A DNA stretch of 44,584 nt from Prevotellaceae bacterium (GTDB taxonomy: Bacteria; Bacteroidota; Bacteroidia; Bacteroidales; Muribaculaceae): positions 1-44,584 of the forward strand of contig JAETNS010000020.1 of assembly GCA_021772015.1 (NCBI GenBank), given 5' to 3'. A program made the position numbers and the translations under genes. The notes under the pieces were generated by a model. That model was not told the origin of the DNA, did not search any database, and worked only from the letters and a program-made list of their open reading frames with translations. Positions 26,641 through 34,249 of this stretch are shown piece after piece. How positions within the stretch are numbered: the first letter of the stretch is position 1; the number at the start of each line of letters is the position of its first letter.

Positions 26641-27039
26641 ATGCCACGTTATTTGATATCGCTCGGCAGCAATACGCCGGAAGGGAACACAGAAATAGAG
26701 TCAGCCATGATATGGTTATGTGGATTCGCGGATATTGTCTCACGCACCCCGGTCTACACCACCCCTGACGCTCACGATCCATCGCGCCCTGCTTATTCCA
26801 ATGCCATTGTGGCCATCACATCCGACATTGAAAAAAAGGAAATAGGGCAATTGATGAAAGGCTATGAGGTAACCCGAGGGAGAATTGCCGGCAACAGTGT
26901 CATCCCAATTGATCTTGACCTTGTATGTCAGGACAATGTTGTCTTGCGTTCACGCGATTATACTGCCCCCTATTTCGTGGAAGGACTATACTTGCTATCC
27001 TCCATATCGAAAGCGGATGGCGGAAGATCAAACGAATAA
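26641..27039 (+). CDS. Short HPPK-like (FolK superfamily) protein
   Basis: A 132-residue protein related to 6-hydroxymethyl-7,8-dihydropterin pyrophosphokinase, the folate enzyme that transfers pyrophosphate from ATP. It begins YLISLGSNTPEGNTEIESA, like FolK, and has VIPIDLDLV with the Mg-binding DxD pair. It is shorter than E. coli FolK (159), lacks a recognisable PHP motif near the C-terminus, and residues aligned with Trp89 and Arg92 of E. coli are not kept (Ile-Pro-Ile precedes the DxD). So either a divergent FolK or a paralogue with another job. The last 70 bases overlap comEC on the opposite strand. Confidence 0.65.
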   Translation: MPRYLISLGSNTPEGNTEIESAMIWLCGFADIVSRTPVYTTPDAHDPSRPAYSNAIVAITSDIEKKEIGQLMKGYEVTRGRIAGNSVIPIDLDLVCQDNVVLRSRDYTAPYFVEGLYLLSSISKADGGRSNE

Positions 27040-29048
27040 TCCATCCCCCTTCCTGACAATTCATCGGCATATTTTTTACGACGCACCGGAGGCAGAGATG
27101 GCGACAATATCATATGTGTCTGCGGAGCAGCCTCTTTCAAACGAACTATATCCCCATTGAAACCACGGGCGACAATTAAGAAATCAGCGTTGTTTACATA
27201 TGCCGGGAGTGTATCATGCTCCCCGCGTACTACCGCGAAATGTTTTTCTCCTATTTCCCAGCGCTCCAAGTGAATGTCAACCCCGGAAGATTTCAAAGAA
27301 TCACCATACACTCCGATCAATACCGCCCCTCTTTTCGCGAAATAATCTACAAGACGAATTTGAGCCTGTTCCATTATTTCGGGATAATATTTAGGAGCGG
27401 CATCAGTGACCAGACAGGCATCTTTCCCCTCACGGCATATTACCGCCACGCCCCGGTTATTGCGCCATACATAACATTCCGAAGAGGTATGCTTACCTGT
27501 TATTGACATGAAGGACAACACTCCCGATCCCAACAACAAGATCACTCCATCGATAAGCAACATCTTACGCTTCTCAACCCAACCAAGCCACAACAGAAAC
27601 AAGGCCGCATAGATCGGCAGCAATAACCATCCCGGGAAATATATCGAACCTGCCATCCCGTTCCCCGGCAAACCTGCGACAAAGCGCGCTATCACCTCAG
27701 TGAGGTTATATACACTGCCAAGCCAGGTACTTAAAACCGGGACATGCACCCCTATCGATGTCAAAATCACCAATATGACACCCCCGCCGATAATCAACGG
27801 CAGCAACAGTGCAACAGGCAGATTTGCGGCAAGGAACCATATGGGGAAATAATGGAAATGCCATGCCGACAAAGGCGCGGTCGCAATTATTGCCGCCACA
27901 GGAAGCATAACGGAGCACACAAGGAGATAAATCACCCTGCTTTTTCCGAATTTTCCGCTTCTGACCCATATCTGTACCTCCGGCATTATCATCAAAATTC
28001 CCGCGACCGCCAGAAATGACAGCTGGAAACCGGGCATGAACAATGCCAGAGGCTGTAAAAGCAATATCACCAAGGCCGCTCCACACAATGAATTAAGAGA
28101 ATTATGATACCTATCCAACAACTTGCCTACAAGGATGAAGGTTGCCATCACGACTGCCCTGACAACAGACGGCGACAGCCCGGTCAGCAACGCGTACAGC
28201 CACAAGACAGCTATCATCAGCAATATCCTCCACCTTTTGAAACCCGCCATCTCGACGGGAAACAGCAGAAACGCCACAAGGAAAATGACAGTGGAGACAT
28301 GAGTGCCGCTGATGGCCAATATATGTGACAGACCGGCCCGCGCAAACTCATCTTTTATCTCTCCATCCACCCGGTCCTCCCCAATCAACACCGCCACAAG
28401 AAATCGCGCCGCATCCTCTTGTAGCCCGCAATCCAATATATCCTCAATCAACGCCGACCTAACCCTGTTGAGCCATCCACGCAACCCGGACGCACAGACT
28501 GTTATGTCGAATTCATCCTCCATGACAACGCAGGCTGCCGATATGCGATTGACCATGGCAAAATGACTGCCATCAATTTCATCGGGAACAGTTGTCTCCC
28601 TTACCGGCGGTAAAATTAAGCCGGAAAAAGCCACACTGTCGCCCGGCTCGACGATGTAGGGATAATCATACACCGTCACGGCCACTCTCGCTCCATTTCC
28701 GATCCTGACCACACAACGCTGACATGAGCCATAATCACGGTTGACCACGACTTCCCCGACAAAGGAACCCCTACTGCCAATATCCATCGGGGAGGGAATC
28801 GTCGTATGCCATGCAACCATCCCAATCAGACAACTTGACAATGACAAGACAATCCGGGGTCGCCCACAGAATAATCCAAACACGATCCCTACCGCCGCCA
28901 TAACAACCCACATCCATACAATGGAGTTCGCAACCAGACAGCATACCGCGATACCGGCCATCATTCCGATGGCAGGCAGCAGTAACGGCATATCGGATAA
29001 GGCATATCGGGAGTCTGTCTGTCGCATATATAATTCGTGCCGGTTCAT
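26970..29048 (-). CDS. ComEC/Rec2-like competence membrane protein
   Basis: ComEC forms the inner-membrane channel for single-stranded DNA uptake in competent bacteria. The product is about 692 residues: three N-terminal hydrophobic segments, a periplasmic OB-like domain (GDSVAFSGLILPP), the Competence domain with AGLSHILAISGTHVST and LTGLSPSVVRAVVMATFI, several membrane helices, and a C-terminal region (about 540-690). That region is at the place of the metallo-beta-lactamase-like domain but lacks the HxHxDH metal site. Start: the open frame reaches a TTG at 29066, but this lies inside the promoter -7 box; ATGs at 29048 or 29027 are likely, the latter matching the family N-terminus best. Uptake function is inferred only. 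Confidence 0.88.
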   Translation of the reverse strand: MNRHELYMRQTDSRYALSDMPLLLPAIGMMAGIAVCCLVANSIVWMWVVMAAVGIVFGLFCGRPRIVLSLSSCLIGMVAWHTTIPSPMDIGSRGSFVGEVVVNRDYGSCQRCVVRIGNGARVAVTVYDYPYIVEPGDSVAFSGLILPPVRETTVPDEIDGSHFAMVNRISAACVVMEDEFDITVCASGLRGWLNRVRSALIEDILDCGLQEDAARFLVAVLIGEDRVDGEIKDEFARAGLSHILAISGTHVSTVIFLVAFLLFPVEMAGFKRWRILLMIAVLWLYALLTGLSPSVVRAVVMATFILVGKLLDRYHNSLNSLCGAALVILLLQPLALFMPGFQLSFLAVAGILMIMPEVQIWVRSGKFGKSRVIYLLVCSVMLPVAAIIATAPLSAWHFHYFPIWFLAANLPVALLLPLIIGGGVILVILTSIGVHVPVLSTWLGSVYNLTEVIARFVAGLPGNGMAGSIYFPGWLLLPIYAALFLLWLGWVEKRKMLLIDGVILLLGSGVLSFMSITGKHTSSECYVWRNNRGVAVICREGKDACLVTDAAPKYYPEIMEQAQIRLVDYFAKRGAVLIGVYGDSLKSSGVDIHLERWEIGEKHFAVVRGEHDTLPAYVNNADFLIVARGFNGDIVRLKEAAPQTHMILSPSLPPVRRKKYADELSGRGMDYSFDLPPSAFDMEDSKYSPSTK

Positions 29049-29063
29049 CGCAGGCATAATTTG

Positions 29064-29093
29064 CAAATTTAATGATTATTTATCCGGGTCAAA
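29064..29093 (-). promoter_or_regulatory. Promoter of comEC
   Basis: On the minus strand TTTG (29090-29093), 18 bases, TAAATTTG (29064-29071). Transcription would start near 29055-29060, so the leader is only about 10-30 bases and upstream TTG/ATG start options are excluded. The intergenic region to 29239 has no gene; TAACTTTA at 29105-29112 on the plus strand is an imperfect -7 box that could serve the next gene. Confidence 0.7.
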
Positions 29094-29239
29094 CGCAATT
29101 TTAGTAACTTTACATCGTTTTTTTACAAAATCCCAATTCACGGAGTTTGTCAACGATGCCCCTTGCGGTTGGACACCCCCTAAATTCATACGACTTCGAC
29201 ATCAGGCATGAGTTGATTTATCATGAAAATCATATTTTA

Positions 29240-30271
29240 ATGTTTACAGAAAAACGAAGCAGTATGCTCCATGGAATTCTCCTTATAGGATTGTTCTCAT
29301 GCGCGGCATTTTATATTGGCGAGGCCAATTTTTTCAAGGAACTTTCATTCAGTCCGATGATTATCGGCATTATTCTGGGTATGCTGTATGCCAACAGTCT
29401 TCGCAACCATCTGCCGGAGACCTGGGTGCCCGGAATCCAGTTCTGCTCTAAGAAACTCCTTAGGTTAGGCATCATTCTCTATGGTTTCCGTCTCACATTC
29501 CAGGATATCATAAATGTCGGTGTGGCCGGCATTCTTATTGATGCGATTGTCGTGTCCGTTACCATCATAGGAGGAGTCTATATCGGCAAGCTCCTGAAGA
29601 TGGACAAGGAAATCGCCCTGCTGACATCTATCGGCAGCGGAATCTGCGGGGCCGCAGCAGTACTCGGAGCCGAATCCACCATACAGACAAAACCTTACAA
29701 GACTGCGGTAGCTGTCGCTACGGTCGTGATTTTCGGGACTATAGCCATGTTCCTTTATCCTATCGCCTATCGGTCGGGGGTTTTAGGACTTACCCCCAAT
29801 GAAATGGGGATATACACCGGCTCGACCCTTCATGAGGTAGCTCACACCGTGGGCGCAGGCAACGCCATGGGCACTGACATATCCAATGTGGCCATAATCG
29901 TGAAAATGATCCGTGTGATGCTTCTCGTGCCGGTGTTGCTGATTCTGGGCTACTGGGTCGCTCTACAGGCTACCAACAAGCCTACAGGAGGTGCAAAAGG
30001 GAAAGTCGCCATACCTTGGTTCGCCCTCGGATTCCTCGCGGTCATCGGATTCAACTCCTTCAATCTCCTTCCCGCAATGGTTGTCGACACGATAAACTAT
30101 ATCGACACATTCCTGCTGACCATGGCGATGGTAGCACTTGGAGCCGAGACCAGCATAGACAAGTTCAAGAAAGCCGGTTCAAAACCGTTCATACTCGCCG
30201 CTATCCTTTTCATATGGCTGATTTTCGGCGGTTGGGCACTATCCAAATATCTTGCCCCTATGTTTCTTTGA
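29240..30271 (+). CDS. YeiH/UPF0324 family putative sulfate exporter
   Basis: A 343-residue integral membrane protein of the Cons_hypoth698 (UPF0324, YeiH) family, with about ten membrane segments. Typical features: GIILGMLYANSLRN near the start, KKLLRLGIILYGFRLTF, IGSGICGAAAVLGAE, GSTLHEVAHTVGAGNA, and a C-terminal AILFIWLIFGGWALSKY. Database names call the family putative sulfate exporters on limited evidence; the substrate is not shown by the sequence. The frame continues upstream to a TTG at 29147, but the ATG at 29240 gives the usual family N-terminus. Divergent from comEC. A strong hairpin follows the stop. Confidence 0.88.
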   Translation: MFTEKRSSMLHGILLIGLFSCAAFYIGEANFFKELSFSPMIIGIILGMLYANSLRNHLPETWVPGIQFCSKKLLRLGIILYGFRLTFQDIINVGVAGILIDAIVVSVTIIGGVYIGKLLKMDKEIALLTSIGSGICGAAAVLGAESTIQTKPYKTAVAVATVVIFGTIAMFLYPIAYRSGVLGLTPNEMGIYTGSTLHEVAHTVGAGNAMGTDISNVAIIVKMIRVMLLVPVLLILGYWVALQATNKPTGGAKGKVAIPWFALGFLAVIGFNSFNLLPAMVVDTINYIDTFLLTMAMVALGAETSIDKFKKAGSKPFILAAILFIWLIFGGWALSKYLAPMFL

Positions 30272-30295
30272 ACCGCGCATCTCTTAGCTAACAAA

Positions 30296-30337
30296 CAATC
30301 CTGCCTCGATCCTGAATTTATGGAAGAGGCAGGATTG
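30296..30337. terminator. Bidirectional terminator between the YeiH-like gene and aroE
   Basis: Perfect 12-bp stem (30296-30307 with 30326-30337) and an 18-base loop. On the plus strand it is followed by CTCTTTATAT, on the minus strand by TTTGTTAG. It lies between two convergent genes. Confidence 0.75.
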
Positions 30338-30373
30338 CTCTTTATATAGTCAATCCCTCATATTGCTGACCTG

Positions 30374-31144
30374 TCAGCCATTCCAGATTTCCCATGAGAG
30401 GAACGCCTGCAGGAGCAACATCTCAAGACCGTTCTTTACCTCCGCGCCTTGTGCCTGCGCTTTCCTCATGAACAGAGTGATGTCCGGATTATAGAGCAGG
30501 TCATAACAAAGGTGTTCCGGGCCAAGACACTCGTAAGGAATGTCCGGGGCTTCGTCGACATGGGGGTACATTCCCAGAGGAGTGGTGTTGACAATCACTT
30601 TGTGAGCGGCAATTATCTCCGGTGTAAGGTCGGCATAAGTCAAAACACCGGGCCGGGCCGTCCGCGAAACCAGCCGGGCCTCCACCCCTAACATGTCGAG
30701 TCCGACACAGACTGCTTTTGCAGCTCCTCCTGTCCCCAGGACGAGAGCCCGGTGGCGACTGTCTGTTATCAACGGACGTATGGAATCGGTGAATCCGGCG
30801 ACATCGCTGTTGAATCCTATCAGCCGTTTGTTGTCAAGGAGTTTCCCTTTCTTGTCAGTCACGATCTTGATGACATTAACCGCCCCGGCTCTGGCCGCAA
30901 GAGAGTCGATATCGTCAAGGAATGGTATTACCTTCTCCTTGTAAGGGATGGTGACATTAAGCCCCGCCAACGAAGGGGTGTCCTCCAGAAGCATGGGGAA
31001 TATGTCAATGGAAGCTATCTCGAAATTCTCATATCGGGCCTTTATTCTCTCAGCCTGGAATTTCTGGTTGAAAAATGTCTTGGAGAATGAATGTATCAGC
31101 GGATAGCCGATAAGCCCGTAAGTACGTTCATCGATTATGCTCAT
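30374..31144 (-). CDS. aroE: Shikimate dehydrogenase
   Basis: AroE reduces 3-dehydroshikimate to shikimate with NADPH in aromatic amino-acid synthesis. The 256-residue product starts YGLIGYPLIHSFSKTFFNQKF (shikimate-binding serines), has NVTIPYKEKV with the catalytic Lys, GFNSDVAGF with the catalytic Asp, and the nucleotide-binding VLGTGGAAKAV. It ends GLEMLLLQAFLSWEIW, the usual GLxMLxxQ tail. Slightly shorter than E. coli AroE (272). It is the last gene of the minus-strand run, 39 bases after radC. Confidence 0.97.
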   Translation of the reverse strand: MSIIDERTYGLIGYPLIHSFSKTFFNQKFQAERIKARYENFEIASIDIFPMLLEDTPSLAGLNVTIPYKEKVIPFLDDIDSLAARAGAVNVIKIVTDKKGKLLDNKRLIGFNSDVAGFTDSIRPLITDSRHRALVLGTGGAAKAVCVGLDMLGVEARLVSRTARPGVLTYADLTPEIIAAHKVIVNTTPLGMYPHVDEAPDIPYECLGPEHLCYDLLYNPDITLFMRKAQAQGAEVKNGLEMLLLQAFLSWEIWNG

Positions 31145-31183
31145 GTTCGTTGATCGTTTATAAGGGTTTGACTGATTGTTGTT

Positions 31184-32029
31184 TCAAAGACGGCCTTGGT
31201 CGCGATAGGAATAATATCCTGACGGACCGATTATCAGATGGTCAAGGACAGGGACATCTATTATCTTGCAGACCTCAACGATTCGTCGCGTCAGAGAGTC
31301 GTCGGCCCCGCTCGGAGCAAGATTGCCCGATGGATGGTTGTGACATAATATCACTCCTGCCGACAATCTGTCTATGACACTTTTGGCAATGATTTTCACA
31401 TCGACGGATGTCTGCGACTGCCCTCCCTTGCTGACCTGCTCCACCGACTGCAATCTGTTGGCGCGGCTCAGGTGAAGCACCCAGAACTCCTCGTTATTGA
31501 GTCGTTCAAGCCGTCCGCGCATATAGGAATAGACCGCTTCGGATGAAGCCATCTGTGGATCCTTTATCTGGAGGTCAGCCTGCGTGCGCGCTCCGAAAGC
31601 CATCGCCGCCACCAATAGGGTCGCTTTGGCGACACCCATCCCTTTGTATTTCCTTACAAGTTCGGGTATCGATTTCCGCGACAGGTATGCGAGCCTGTTG
31701 TCATTGTCTTTCAGTATCTCCCGGCTCAGGTCAAGTACAGATTTTCCGGGAATACCGGATCCGAGCAGCAATGCGAGCAGTTCGACATCCGACAATGACT
31801 CCATTCCCTGCTTCAAAGCCTTCTCCCGGGGACGCTCGTCATCGGTGAGGTCATGAATTGTGACACCGGAGTTTTTTCCTCCGGGTAATGGCTGTGAGGA
31901 AGTTTCTTTCCCGGCCATCATCGAGACTTTCTCCCGGACAACACGGCCCGTCGGGAAAGCCACGGACTGGATATCCCCGCCTCCATTAAATATCGTGTCG
32001 AAGTCGTTAAGCAGTGTCATCTCATCCAT
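31184..32029 (-). CDS. radC: RadC family JAMM-domain protein
   Basis: RadC proteins were once linked to DNA repair, but the role is unclear. The product has a helix-hairpin-helix part (SDVELLALLLGSGIPGKSVLDL) and an MPN/JAMM domain with ILCHNHPSGNLAPSGADD, which holds the His-His-Ser-Asp metal site. With the first ATG it is 281 residues. The family usually begins close to IHDLTDDERPREKAL, so the ATG at 31918 (244 residues) would give a more typical protein; the extra N-terminal 37 residues have no recognisable domain. It lies between the glycosyltransferase (46 bases) and aroE. Confidence 0.9.
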   Translation of the reverse strand: MDEMTLLNDFDTIFNGGGDIQSVAFPTGRVVREKVSMMAGKETSSQPLPGGKNSGVTIHDLTDDERPREKALKQGMESLSDVELLALLLGSGIPGKSVLDLSREILKDNDNRLAYLSRKSIPELVRKYKGMGVAKATLLVAAMAFGARTQADLQIKDPQMASSEAVYSYMRGRLERLNNEEFWVLHLSRANRLQSVEQVSKGGQSQTSVDVKIIAKSVIDRLSAGVILCHNHPSGNLAPSGADDSLTRRIVEVCKIIDVPVLDHLIIGPSGYYSYRDQGRL

Positions 32030-32075
32030 AACCTGTCATTCTTGTTCCCCATAAGTTGCCTGATGGAGGAGTTAT

Positions 32076-33089
32076 TCATTTCCCTTTCCTCATGGCGATC
32101 TCCTCGGCCACATTCCGGCCCCGGCGGCATATGATCTTTTGGAAATAAGCTTTAAGGAAGCCGCAGCCATAGCCCCCCAACTGAATCAGAGATGCCGGAA
32201 TGGCCTTGAACGCGATGACCGGAGATGATGTCGCCACAAGGGCGGTCTGCCAGATCATGAACAGATACAACGCAAGAGGGGCAAGCCACCACGGGCTGAC
32301 GAATATGGCCAATATGACCATCGCCAGCACTCCTATGACAAAAACGGCCGGCAGCCAATGGACGAGCTTCATCGAATCAGGATACAACAGTTTCAACGTG
32401 ATCCGCGACATCCCGAACACATAGACCTGGCGGAAAAATTTCTTGAAATCCACACGCCGTTTGTGATACACCGGCAAATTCGGATACAATCCTATGGAGA
32501 AACCTGCGAGACGTATTCTTGTGGACATATCAATATCCTCCGAGAACATCTCCCGGAATCCTCCGACCTTGCCATACACTTCGCGGGAATAGCCCATGTT
32601 GAAAGTGCGTGGAGTGAATTTCTCGAGGCTGACACGTCCTCCACGGATTCCCCCTGTCGTGAGAAAGGAGGTCATAGCGAAGTTTATCGCCTTTTGGGTG
32701 GTGGAGAACGAGCTGTCGGCGGCATCCGGACCGCCGTATGCGTCATACGGATGCGTTGACCTCATCTTCTCGAGTTTCGAGAAGTAATCGGCGGGGATCA
32801 CGCAATCGGAGTCGAAGAAAACAAAATAGTCTCCTTTAGCCCTTTCAAGTCCGTAATTCCGGGCGATCGAGCGGCCCTCGTTCTCTTTAAAGAAATATCT
32901 TACGTTCAGCCCCTTGCCGGCATATTTGTCGACGACATCGCGGCATGGCTCTGTAGAGCCATCCTCTACTATGATCACCTCGAAATTCCGGGCTGTCTGA
33001 CGCAAAAGGCTGCCAAGCAGCTCCTCCACTTCCGCAGCACGATTGTATACAGGGACTATGACCGAATATGTCGTTCTATTCTCTTCCAT
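32076..33089 (-). CDS. Family 2 glycosyltransferase, membrane-anchored
   Basis: A 337-residue GT-A enzyme transferring a sugar from a nucleotide donor, probably to a lipid or cell-surface glycan. Visible motifs: YSVIVPVYNRAAEVEELLGS at the N-terminus, IIVEDGS, VFFDSDCVIPADYF (DxD-type metal site), and FSEDIDMSTRIRLAG (the ED acid). The C-terminal 100 residues hold two or three hydrophobic segments (e.g. AVFVIGVLAMVILAIFVSPW), which anchor it in the membrane. The start at 33089 is chosen because 38 upstream residues would overlap nspC and have no family match. Donor and acceptor cannot be told. Confidence 0.9.
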   Translation of the reverse strand: MEENRTTYSVIVPVYNRAAEVEELLGSLLRQTARNFEVIIVEDGSTEPCRDVVDKYAGKGLNVRYFFKENEGRSIARNYGLERAKGDYFVFFDSDCVIPADYFSKLEKMRSTHPYDAYGGPDAADSSFSTTQKAINFAMTSFLTTGGIRGGRVSLEKFTPRTFNMGYSREVYGKVGGFREMFSEDIDMSTRIRLAGFSIGLYPNLPVYHKRRVDFKKFFRQVYVFGMSRITLKLLYPDSMKLVHWLPAVFVIGVLAMVILAIFVSPWWLAPLALYLFMIWQTALVATSSPVIAFKAIPASLIQLGGYGCGFLKAYFQKIICRRGRNVAEEIAMRKGK

Positions 33090-33102
33090 TATCGAATCCG
33101 AA

Positions 33103-34248
33103 TCAATCCATCCTGTTTTTGTAATCCTCATAATCGAACTCCCGCAACATCTCCACCCTTCCGTCAAGACGTTGGAATACCATCGAGGGATGGGATATGC
33201 CATTGAACATATTGGTCTTCACGGTCGTGTAGTGGTTCATGTCTTCCAGCACAAGTTCATCCCCTTCCCGGAGCGGATGATCGAAACGCCAGTCACCCAT
33301 ATAGTCTCCACTCAGGCAGGAGTTGCCGCCGAGGCGATATACATGCTCTCCGTCAGAGACAGCTCCCGTGATGGCAGGCTGATAAGGCATCTCAAGGGTG
33401 TCGGGCATGTGGCAGGCAAATGACGCATCTATTATGGCAGTCTTTATACCTTGGTTCTCAACCACATCGACAACAGATGTCACCAGATCGCCCGTGCGCC
33501 ATGTAAAGGCGCTACCGGGTTCGAGTATGACTTTGAGCCACGGATATCGTTGGCGGAATCCACGCAACAGGCCTACAAGATGGTCTGTGTCATAACCCTC
33601 ACGGGTCATGAGATGGCCGCCCCCCATGTTCACCCATTTCACTTGCGGGAGATATTTTCCAAACTGATCCTCAAACGCATTCAACACCTTTTCGAGATCA
33701 TGGCTCGATGACTCGCATAGCTGATGAAAATGCAGCCCCTCTATCCCGGCAGGCAATTTCTCCCCGATCATGTCGGCAGTGACACCGAAACGGCTTCCTG
33801 GCAACGCCGGGTTATAGATATCTGTCTCAATGACCGAGCATTGGGGATTAACCCGCAATCCCGGCGAGACTCGTCGCCCTTCCGCCTCATGGGCCTTGTT
33901 GAAGTCATCGACATCCTTACGGAACCGCAAGTACTGGTTTATTGAATTGAATGTCAGATGACTGCTCCCGTCAAGGTATTTACCGATCGTGTCGGGAGTA
34001 TAGGCCGGACAATATGAATGGCCCAACTGCCCCAGCTCCTCGTTGCCAAGCCGCAGCTCATTAAGGGAGGAAGCGGTGAATTTCACGCCATACTCCCTCA
34101 TAACGGGGAACGTACGCCACAAGGCATTGGCTTTGAAAGCCATGATTATCTCCGCCCCGCTTCGCCGGGCGACATCGGATATCAATGAGAGATTGCGACG
34201 CAGTTTCTCTTCATAAACTATGAAATATGGTGTCTGGAGCTTTGTCAT
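33103..34248 (-). CDS. nspC: Carboxynorspermidine decarboxylase
   Basis: NspC is a PLP enzyme of the alanine-racemase fold that decarboxylates carboxyspermidine or carboxynorspermidine, the last step of the aspartate-semialdehyde route to (nor)spermidine. The 381-residue product has TPYFIVYEEKLRRNL, the PLP lysine in MAFKANALW, SLNELRLG, a glycine-rich WVNMGGGHLMTREGYD and LEPGSAFTW. In the C-terminal part, SCLSGDYMGDW supplies the catalytic Cys-Asp region. The dehydrogenase partner is not in this window. Only one base separates its ATG from the pcrA stop, so the two are surely co-transcribed. Confidence 0.94.
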   Translation of the reverse strand: MTKLQTPYFIVYEEKLRRNLSLISDVARRSGAEIIMAFKANALWRTFPVMREYGVKFTASSLNELRLGNEELGQLGHSYCPAYTPDTIGKYLDGSSHLTFNSINQYLRFRKDVDDFNKAHEAEGRRVSPGLRVNPQCSVIETDIYNPALPGSRFGVTADMIGEKLPAGIEGLHFHQLCESSSHDLEKVLNAFEDQFGKYLPQVKWVNMGGGHLMTREGYDTDHLVGLLRGFRQRYPWLKVILEPGSAFTWRTGDLVTSVVDVVENQGIKTAIIDASFACHMPDTLEMPYQPAITGAVSDGEHVYRLGGNSCLSGDYMGDWRFDHPLREGDELVLEDMNHYTTVKTNMFNGISHPSMVFQRLDGRVEMLREFDYEDYKNRMD

Positions 34249-34249
34249 G

